From JBBIJH01 sp037446075 (lineage in GTDB: Bacteria; Bacteroidota; Ignavibacteria; UBA10030; JAHEZR01): a stretch of 20,031 bases of DNA. The notes under the pieces were generated by a model. It was not told the DNA's origin. It made no database searches and worked only from the letters and a program-made list of their open reading frames with translations. Numbering within the stretch: position 1 is the stretch's first letter; each line of letters starts with the position of its first letter. The position numbers and the translations under genes are program-made. Positions 14,676-20,031 of this stretch are shown here, one piece after another. The stretch is taken from positions 1 to 20,031 of the forward strand of contig JBBIJH010000036.1 of NCBI GenBank assembly GCA_037446075.1, written 5' to 3'.

Positions 14676-15859
14676 CTGCTTACTCCTTGAAACCGTTTCA
14701 GCAGTTTCCCGCGGACGTAGAACTCAGCGAAAGCATTGAGGGTAAAGGTAAACAGAAACAACAACGATCCTATGAGGAAGAGAACACTGTAGTGGGTTTC
14801 TCCGAAGACCACCTCTGCCATTTCTGCTCCGATGGTGGCTGTCAGAGTGCGGACGGATTCAAAGATGTTCCCGGAAAAGGTTGCCGCATTTCCCGTCGCC
14901 ATGAGGACAATCATGGTCTCGCCAAAGGCTCTGCCAATTCCAAGCAAGAGTGCGGCGAAGACTCCCGGTGTCGCTGCAGGCAGAATCACAAAGAAAGCAG
15001 TTTGCCAGCGACTGGCCCCGAGTGCGAGGCTTGCCTCCGTGAATTCCTTTGGAACATTGCCCAGAGCATCCTCAGTGACCGTGAAAACAATCGGAATAAC
15101 TGCAAGCGAGAGAGCCAGACCTCCAACGAAGGCATTCAGCCGATAAGTTGACCCCGTGAAGTCCTGTAGGACTGTCGCGAGCGTGATGAGGGCAAAGAAA
15201 CCGACGACAACAGAGGGAAATCCGGCAAGGATCTCGATGAATGGCTTCAAGATCTCACGCGCCCATCGTGGCGCAAAGACCGCAGTGAAAATTGCCGCAA
15301 GGATACCGATTGGCCCTGCGATGATGACAGCGACTACCGTCACGCGCAAGGTCCCCGATACGAGAGGAACCAATCCGTACTTAGGTTCGGCAGAGACCGG
15401 CTGCCAAGTCCGTGACGTTAGGCTCCCCCATGTCGCTTCCCCTTCGTGGCCCGACGTCTCGAGTGAAAGAGATTGAGCCTTTCCGGCTTCGGCTGGCCCT
15501 GCAGTCATCTCGTCCGCTGGCATTCCATAAGTCTCTGGTCCCTCGTGTTCGACTGTGCCGGAAGTCGCCACGCCCGGGCTCAGCTCACCCGTAAGGATTG
15601 GTATTGCCTCACCGAACACGAAGATGAAGAGGAGGCAGATCACCGCAAGCGAGAGGAAAGCAACCGCTCGAATGATTTGCTCAGCGAGGAATTCACTCAA
15701 ACGCAACTTTTTTTTCAAAGAAGGCTTTGGGGATCGAAGGGTAGCCCGGGATAGAAGCTTTGTTTGTGGCAAATTCCCCTGTGCCGACGAGTCTGTCTCG
15801 GGACGTTCGAGAGAGCCAGCTCGAGTTGGCAAGTATACTCGTGTGTTCAAATCATTCAT
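14672..15859 (-). CDS. pstC: Phosphate ABC transporter permease PstC with extended first periplasmic loop
   Basis: This 395-residue protein is longer than the usual 300-320. A hydrophilic 60-residue N-terminal tail precedes helix 1 (about 62-82). Then about 55 extra residues (93-147, rich in Glu, Gly, Ala, Thr) lie before the conserved TWQPVSAEPKYGLVPLVSGT segment. The permease core is standard: the EAA loop EDALGNVPKEFTEASLALGASRWQTA is followed by GIGRAFGETMIVLMATGNA. It pairs with PstA. The insertion faces the periplasm and could contact PstS or the cell wall, which is inference. Similar long-loop PstC proteins exist in related phyla as far as I recall. It overlaps pstA by 4 nt and lies 85 nt after pstS. 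Confidence 0.93.
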   Translation of the reverse strand: MNDLNTRVYLPTRAGSLERPETDSSAQGNLPQTKLLSRATLRSPKPSLKKKLRLSEFLAEQIIRAVAFLSLAVICLLFIFVFGEAIPILTGELSPGVATSGTVEHEGPETYGMPADEMTAGPAEAGKAQSLSLETSGHEGEATWGSLTSRTWQPVSAEPKYGLVPLVSGTLRVTVVAVIIAGPIGILAAIFTAVFAPRWAREILKPFIEILAGFPSVVVGFFALITLATVLQDFTGSTYRLNAFVGGLALSLAVIPIVFTVTEDALGNVPKEFTEASLALGASRWQTAFFVILPAATPGVFAALLLGIGRAFGETMIVLMATGNAATFSGNIFESVRTLTATIGAEMAEVVFGETHYSVLFLIGSLLFLFTFTLNAFAEFYVRGKLLKRFQGVSR

Positions 15860-15944
15860 TCCAGTAGATTATTCCCTCACACCTTTTTCCATTGTCTGTC
15901 GGAACTTTGGAAGATATTTCACAGACGTTGAACCTGAAGCCTTC

Positions 15945-16808
15945 TCAATTCTGTCCTGACGTCGAAAAGTCACGCACTGGGAAGTAACCCACTTTCATCA
16001 CGACCTCTTGGCCTTCCGGTCCGAGAATCCAGTCGACGTATTCCTTCACGGCTCCCGTGGGCTTGCTTCGCGTGTACATGTACAGGTAGCGACTGATTGG
16101 ATATTCGCCACTCGCGACCGTCTGGGCGTCCGGTTCGACGCCGGGTGATTTATCATCTTTCTTGACTTTAACGAACTTAATCCGCTTCCCGTAGGCCGCG
16201 CCTCCGTAGCCGATGCCGTTTACATCCTTCCCGACAGCGTTCACGACCGCCGCAGTTCCGGGCATCGTCTGAGCACTCGACGCAAAATCCGCCCCTTTCA
16301 GGACGTTATCCTTGAAGTAAACATAGGTTCCGGAGTTATTCTCGCGGCTGTAGAGGATGATCCGAGCGTCTTTTCCTCCGACTTCCTTCCAGTTCGTGAT
16401 TTTCCCTGTGTAGATGCCTTTGATCTGCTGGACGGTGAGTTCAGAAACGGGATTCGACTCATTCAAATAGACTGCAAGTCCATCCTTCGCACACGGAATC
16501 TCGACACCGAGTGTCGCATAGCGTGCCTTCAGTTTGTCGACCTCGCTTTTCTTCATTGGGCGGGATGAGTTTGCGATGTCCGTCGTTCCGTTGATGAGGG
16601 CAGCGATTCCGGTCCCTGAGCCTCCGCCTGTGACTTGAATCGTGATGCCCGGATGCTTTGACATGTAAACCTCTGCCCATCGCTGCCCGAGGATCACCAT
16701 CGTGTCTGAGCCTTTAACCGTGATATTCCCGGATTGAAAAATCATCCCGATGAAAGCAGCAGACGAAATGATTACAGGGGCGAGTGGAAGAAAGATCATC
16801 CTTTTCAT
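15945..16808 (-). CDS. pstS: Periplasmic phosphate-binding protein PstS
   Basis: This 287-residue protein has an N-terminal export segment (MKRMIF then a hydrophobic stretch to about residue 26). Phosphate-ligand loops follow: KGSDTM at 33-38, GGGSGTGIAAL near 61-71, and YSRENNSGTY near 152-161. The pattern ADFASSAQTMPGTAAVV and GYGGAAYGKR also fits PstS. It delivers inorganic phosphate to PstC/PstA. A TAAGGAG Shine-Dalgarno precedes the ATG. The gene begins 31 nt after the porin stop, so the two are co-transcribed. The usual lipoprotein box is not seen; the segment looks like a plain signal peptide or anchor. Confidence 0.95.
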   Translation of the reverse strand: MKRMIFLPLAPVIISSAAFIGMIFQSGNITVKGSDTMVILGQRWAEVYMSKHPGITIQVTGGGSGTGIAALINGTTDIANSSRPMKKSEVDKLKARYATLGVEIPCAKDGLAVYLNESNPVSELTVQQIKGIYTGKITNWKEVGGKDARIILYSRENNSGTYVYFKDNVLKGADFASSAQTMPGTAAVVNAVGKDVNGIGYGGAAYGKRIKFVKVKKDDKSPGVEPDAQTVASGEYPISRYLYMYTRSKPTGAVKEYVDWILGPEGQEVVMKVGYFPVRDFSTSGQN

Positions 16809-16839
16809 CTTCAGTTCTCCTTAGTTGGTTGAGATTGCC

Positions 16840-18243
16840 TTAGAATTTGTATTGAACTCTCAGCGTGAGGACATTATCCTTCACGTCAGTTTTGAATGGG
16901 GCGAGACTACCCGCCGCAGCGGAATTGATCTCCTCGTTCTTCACAATATCGTAGTATGCTGTGAGCTTCACATTCGCATCCCAGTGATAGATCCACCCAA
17001 CTCCAAACGTCTGGTGCTTGATATCTCCAAGCCCGAAGTTACTGCCGGGCCTGCCGATGTCGCTTGCACCCGCATCAGTGTTCGGATCATACCAATCGTA
17101 CTTGAAGACGAATTGGTTTGAGAGGCCAATGTTCTGCACGCAGTAGAAATAGCCACCATTGAAGTTCCGAGTCACAATCTCCGTTGGCTGGGAGCTCGGG
17201 CTTGTGCTGGAAGAAAACGCCCCTGTTTGTTCGCCTGTGATGTATTCGCCTCGGATCGTGAGACCTCCTAACGTCCGAAGATCATAGTACAGTTGTGCAT
17301 CTACTCCAATGTAGTTTCGATCGGCGCTCGCTCCAGTGTTTGTGGAGGACGAGTCCTTCAGGAAGATTTTAAAACCGGACCCATGCATTCCCACATTCTT
17401 GTACACCACAGGTCCCGGCTGACGCACTCCCCCCAGATACGCCGAACCCCCAAAGTCAATTGCAAAGCCACGCTCAGGGACTGTCACCTGAGCACCGAGC
17501 CGGCCGATGAAGTCCTTGTGACTGTCGTAGTCGTTTGCGGTCGAACCCGACCCATTAAAAAATCCCCCTTTGAAATTGAACCAACTAAGGGACCCGCTCT
17601 CTGCCATAATCTCGAGCATCGCACCAAGGTCTCGCTCTCCGGGCAACAACGTCTGGCAGATTCGTGAGCGCTCTGGGCTCTCTCGACCGCTCGAGGAGAA
17701 CGGGATCTCGAACCCGAAGGGGCGGTTGAAAACACCTGCCGTCACACCAAAGATCCGCAGCCATGGCTCTCGAAACGAGGCATACGCATCTTTGATGCCG
17801 ACCCCATTCTGTGTCACATCGATTTGGAGCACATACTGTGTTAGGTCGTTGTCGTAGTTCGCCTTCAAGCGTCCACGGCGGAGAGCAAACCGCTGCTTCA
17901 CATTTGAGGGGAAGTTTCCACCGGCAACTGTAGCTTCGCCTGCAGTCTCCGCCGACTGATATTGAGCCTGGATGTAACCCGAGACTTTGATCTTCTTCAG
18001 GGCATCAACCGTCCCTTTTGTCTCTATGTAGCTCTCATCGAGGCCGTCGAGTTTGCCTTTGAGGTTCTCGAGTTCTTCCTTCAGTACGTCAAACTCTGCT
18101 TTGGTAGGCAAGCTGCCCCCGGAGACCTCCAGCTCATGTCTGACATCAGTGGAATCCTCGTTCTTCGCTAGCTTCTCTTGCGCAACGCCCACGTTCGCAA
18201 GAGAAGAGCAAAGGAAGAGAAGAGTCGATAGCATTTGCTTCAT
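16840..18243 (-). CDS. OprO/OprP-like phosphate-selective outer-membrane porin
   Basis: This 467-residue protein has a signal peptide (MKQMLSTLLFLCSSLANVGVAQ). It is followed by an N-terminal coiled-coil stretch (about 50-85, EFDVLKEELENLKGKLDGL) and then alternating beta strands beginning KIKVSGYIQAQYQ. The C-terminus is LTLRVQYKF with the terminal aromatic residue that beta-barrel assembly recognises. This layout is typical of OprP/OprO-family trimeric porins (PF07396-like). It heads the pst operon, which supports anion or phosphate uptake across the outer membrane. GAGGG precedes the ATG. A candidate Pho box/promoter lies 67-95 nt upstream. Selectivity for phosphate rests on context, since the key lysines cannot be assigned here. 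Confidence 0.85.
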   Translation of the reverse strand: MKQMLSTLLFLCSSLANVGVAQEKLAKNEDSTDVRHELEVSGGSLPTKAEFDVLKEELENLKGKLDGLDESYIETKGTVDALKKIKVSGYIQAQYQSAETAGEATVAGGNFPSNVKQRFALRRGRLKANYDNDLTQYVLQIDVTQNGVGIKDAYASFREPWLRIFGVTAGVFNRPFGFEIPFSSSGRESPERSRICQTLLPGERDLGAMLEIMAESGSLSWFNFKGGFFNGSGSTANDYDSHKDFIGRLGAQVTVPERGFAIDFGGSAYLGGVRQPGPVVYKNVGMHGSGFKIFLKDSSSTNTGASADRNYIGVDAQLYYDLRTLGGLTIRGEYITGEQTGAFSSSTSPSSQPTEIVTRNFNGGYFYCVQNIGLSNQFVFKYDWYDPNTDAGASDIGRPGSNFGLGDIKHQTFGVGWIYHWDANVKLTAYYDIVKNEEINSAAAGSLAPFKTDVKDNVLTLRVQYKF

Positions 18244-18309
18244 AGTCGTGTCCCTCTTATGGTGGGTGTGGTCCTTTTTGCCAAAAGGTAGCGATCTTTC
18301 TTTAAGTGA

Positions 18310-18338
18310 TGATTACCGTAGTGTTAAGAAATTGTAAA
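18310..18338 (-). promoter_or_regulatory. Candidate Pho box overlapping the porin-pst operon promoter
   Basis: On the complement TTTACA (18338-18333) and TTAACA (18327-18322) are direct repeats with an 11-bp period. This is the spacing of PhoB/PhoP boxes and matches the TTHACA half-site type. TTTACA also stands 17 bp from TAATCA (18315-18310), a plausible -10 box. The -10 is 66 nt before the porin start. Operator and promoter would therefore overlap, as in known Pho promoters. Evidence is sequence pattern plus the phosphate context. Confidence 0.5.
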
Positions 18339-18418
18339 TTCCGCCATTGCTATTGATTGGAGGGAAAGAATTGAATAGATTGCGCTGGTGTATCGGTGAT
18401 TCCATAAGGAGAGGAAGC

Positions 18419-18862
18419 ATGAAGAGGGTCTTATTCATCTGCACCGGAAACTCTGCCCGAAGCCAGATGGCGGAAGGATTGCTGAGGGCTATGGGCGGGA
18501 ACGAGTACGAAGTACACAGCGCTGGAACTCACCCGTCGCTCGTGCGACCTCAAGCGATCGAAGTGATGAAGGAAATCGGAATCGACATCTCGAGCCAGTA
18601 CTCAAAATCACTCGACGAGTTTGTGACTCAATCCTTTGATTACGTCATCACAGTCTGTGACAATGCGAAGGAGATCTGCCCGTTCTTCGCCGGTGCAAAG
18701 GAGATGCTGCATTGGAGTATCGAAGATCCGGTAGGAGTTCGGGGAACAGAAGAGATGCAGCTTGAGGCGTTTAGGAAGGCGAGGGATGAGATAAGGAAGA
18801 GGATAGAGAAAACTTTCTGTCTCTCCCTACCAAAGGAAAAGGATTCAGCTCCTTCACGCTAA
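18419..18862 (+). CDS. arsC: Thioredoxin-coupled arsenate reductase ArsC (low-molecular-weight phosphatase fold)
   Basis: This 147-residue protein has the phosphatase loop at residues 8-14, FICTGNSARSQMAEG, with nucleophile C8 and R14. The resolving cysteines are C80 and C87 in VITVCDNAKEICP, and HWSIEDPVG carries the catalytic Asp-Pro. This is the S. aureus-type ArsC, which reduces arsenate to arsenite through an intramolecular disulfide cascade and is recycled by thioredoxin. I chose the ATG at 18419 because AAGGAG lies 7 nt upstream. A longer in-frame ORF starts 24 codons earlier but adds unconserved sequence. It is convergent with the thioredoxin-like gene (8-nt gap). No ArsR gene is visible. 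Confidence 0.93.
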   Translation: MKRVLFICTGNSARSQMAEGLLRAMGGNEYEVHSAGTHPSLVRPQAIEVMKEIGIDISSQYSKSLDEFVTQSFDYVITVCDNAKEICPFFAGAKEMLHWSIEDPVGVRGTEEMQLEAFRKARDEIRKRIEKTFCLSLPKEKDSAPSR

Positions 18863-18870
18863 GACTGTGT

Positions 18871-19119
18871 CTACTTCTGCGCGACAAGTTCCTTCAGCCA
18901 GCCTTCAATCTCCGCCGTTGAGGGAATCCTCCCCGCGCACTTTAGCTCCCCATCAATCGCAACAGCTGGAGTGAACACTACACCTCGGGCAGCGTACTGT
19001 CGGATGTCCTCCACCTTGATCACCTCCGCCTCCATTCCCAATGCCGACAGCGCCTCACGCACATTTTTTTCCGTTTCTTTACATCGAACGCACCCGGGTC
19101 CGAAGATCTCGATTTTCAT
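18871..19119 (-). CDS. Thioredoxin-like small redox protein (redox-active disulfide protein 2 family)
   Basis: This 82-residue thioredoxin-fold protein begins MKIEIFGPGCVRCKETEKNV. The active site is CVRC, and the cis-proline loop reads VVFTPAVAIDGELKCAGR. It belongs to the small TIGR00412/Thioredoxin_3 group that commonly accompanies COG0701 permeases and arsenic genes. The ATG at 19119 is preferred over an in-frame start 33 codons upstream because AGGAG sits about 9 nt ahead of it and the protein begins where the family does. It follows the permease by 49 nt on the same strand. It may recycle ArsC or a metal(loid) cargo, which is inference. Confidence 0.9.
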   Translation of the reverse strand: MKIEIFGPGCVRCKETEKNVREALSALGMEAEVIKVEDIRQYAARGVVFTPAVAIDGELKCAGRIPSTAEIEGWLKELVAQK

Positions 19120-19168
19120 CTTGATTTCTCCTGAAGAAAATACACGTTCTGTATTGATTGCTCGCCAA

Positions 19169-20031
19169 TTAGAAAACAAACGTACCGGCAAACCAGCCAA
19201 CGAATGTCCCAAGAACAATGATCGTTATTACGTATACTGCTGCTTTCTTTACTCCAAACACCTTCGCGATCGCAAGCCAGTTGGGGAGACTCAAGCCGGG
19301 GCCAGTCAAGAGAAGTGCAAGCGCCGGCCCCTTCCCCATCCCCATCTTCATGAGTGTGTCCACAAACGGTGCCTCAGTCATCGTTGCAAAGTAGCTCACC
19401 GATCCGATCAGCGTAGCGAGGAAAGAAGCAGGGATGCTTGAGCCTCCCAGATAATTCTCTACCAAGTGCTCCGGAAGAACAGCACCGATGACCCCGACAA
19501 TGAATACACCGAGAAGCAGCAGAGGAAAGATGATTCGGACGAACCACCACGTCTCCTTCATCCATTCGACGAGCTGGTCTTTCGTCTTGACCTTAAACGC
19601 ATAGGCAGCAACGAGTCCAGTCGCGACGAGCCACACAACGACCTTCTGCCAGAACGGGCCGGACTGGATAAGATAGTTCGGTGCAAGGAGAGATATGACA
19701 AGGAGGATGATCAAGAGAACGTCCTGCCGAGAGATAACTTTCCCCGTCACGTTTTCGCTGTTCGCTCCTCCTCTTTTGATTTCCTCGCCCCTGAACGCGG
19801 TGGCCATGATTGTCCCGACTGCCATCGCCATCACGACCGCCGACGCAACTCTCACGGCCACCATCTGTCCACCAAGAATCGCGCCCGTATAGGTGAGCGC
19901 GAGAATATTCGCAGCTGGCGCGACCCACAAGAGAATAAAAGCCGGTCCGATGCCGCTTCCTCTGTAATAAAGCCCGCTTGCAACTGGAATTACGGTGCAT
20001 GAACAAGCTGCAAGGAAAAAGCTGCCAAAGG
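19169..20031 (-). CDS. COG0701/DUF318 permease, ArsP-like, N-terminus beyond the window
   Basis: The frame is open from the window edge (20031, two bases into a codon) to the stop at 19169, about 287 residues. It begins FGSFFLAACSCTVIPVASGL, and GPAFILLWVAPAANILAL follows. Both are hallmark segments of the permease family (PF03773) that includes ArsP. The cysteine-rich SCT motif in the membrane is typical. Later segments FFATMTEAPFVDTLMKMGMG-like and LLTGPGLSLPN repeat the two-domain pattern. ArsP members export trivalent organoarsenicals; others have unknown substrates. It precedes the redox protein in a two-gene unit. The first roughly 30-60 residues are missing. Confidence 0.88.
   Translation of the reverse strand, partial: FGSFFLAACSCTVIPVASGLYYRGSGIGPAFILLWVAPAANILALTYTGAILGGQMVAVRVASAVVMAMAVGTIMATAFRGEEIKRGGANSENVTGKVISRQDVLLIILLVISLLAPNYLIQSGPFWQKVVVWLVATGLVAAYAFKVKTKDQLVEWMKETWWFVRIIFPLLLLGVFIVGVIGAVLPEHLVENYLGGSSIPASFLATLIGSVSYFATMTEAPFVDTLMKMGMGKGPALALLLTGPGLSLPNWLAIAKVFGVKKAAVYVITIIVLGTFVGWFAGTFVF

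Noticed and set aside
1..20031. parS sites, CRISPR arrays, tRNA or rRNA genes, transposases
   Set aside because: I looked on both strands by eye and found none that meet the consensus or structure required.

Overview
The window looks like a bacterial chromosome segment of moderate GC (about half, by eye), and a 10-N scaffold gap at 13212-13221 marks it as a draft or metagenome assembly. Chromosomal-type ParA/ParB with the ParB opening LGKGLNAL, a PstC with a long periplasmic insert, a membrane pyrophosphatase and an OprO/OprP-like porin suggest a Gram-negative of the Bacteroidota/Chlorobiota/Ignavibacteria neighbourhood. That placement is an inference. Two promoters read here have sigma70-like -35/-10 boxes with 17-bp spacers rather than the Bacteroides type.

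Layout. (1) 1-2632, minus strand: parA, parB and the start of a ridA gene in one run, preceded by a UPF0173 metallo-beta-lactamase-fold hydrolase with its own promoter. (2) 2633-2958: divergent intergenic region with two back-to-back promoters and a long interrupted hairpin in the predicted leader of the next operon. (3) 2959-7903, plus strand: a tight, mostly uncharacterised gene run. It holds a CPA2-type Na+/H+ antiporter, a DUF190 PII-like protein, two DUF6062-like Cys/His proteins, a small Cys/His protein between them, a zinc-ribbon/HEAT protein, two adjacent helical proteins that are diverged duplicates of each other, and a short Sm-like ORF broken by an in-frame TAA. A further helical protein follows at 8020-8439. 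This is the least described part of the window. (4) 8589-12232, plus strand: a K+-independent-type H+-pumping pyrophosphatase and an MFS transporter. (5) 12197-18338, minus strand: a complete high-affinity phosphate operon, in transcription order porin, pstS, pstC, pstA, pstB, phoU, with a candidate Pho box/promoter in front of the porin. pstB carries an in-frame stop beside the scaffold gap. (6) 18419-20031: arsenate-related genes, with thioredoxin-type arsC (+) facing a thioredoxin-like redox protein and a COG0701/ArsP-like permease (-, cut by the window end).

How it fits together. The porin and Pst system would bring phosphate across both membranes under PhoU control. The pyrophosphatase turns pyrophosphate into phosphate and an ion gradient, and the arsenic genes handle the phosphate analogue that Pst systems also admit. 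In the 3-8 kb operon, a nucleotide-sensing-type DUF190 protein next to an antiporter suggests ligand-controlled ion transport. The role of the Cys/His and helical proteins is unknown.
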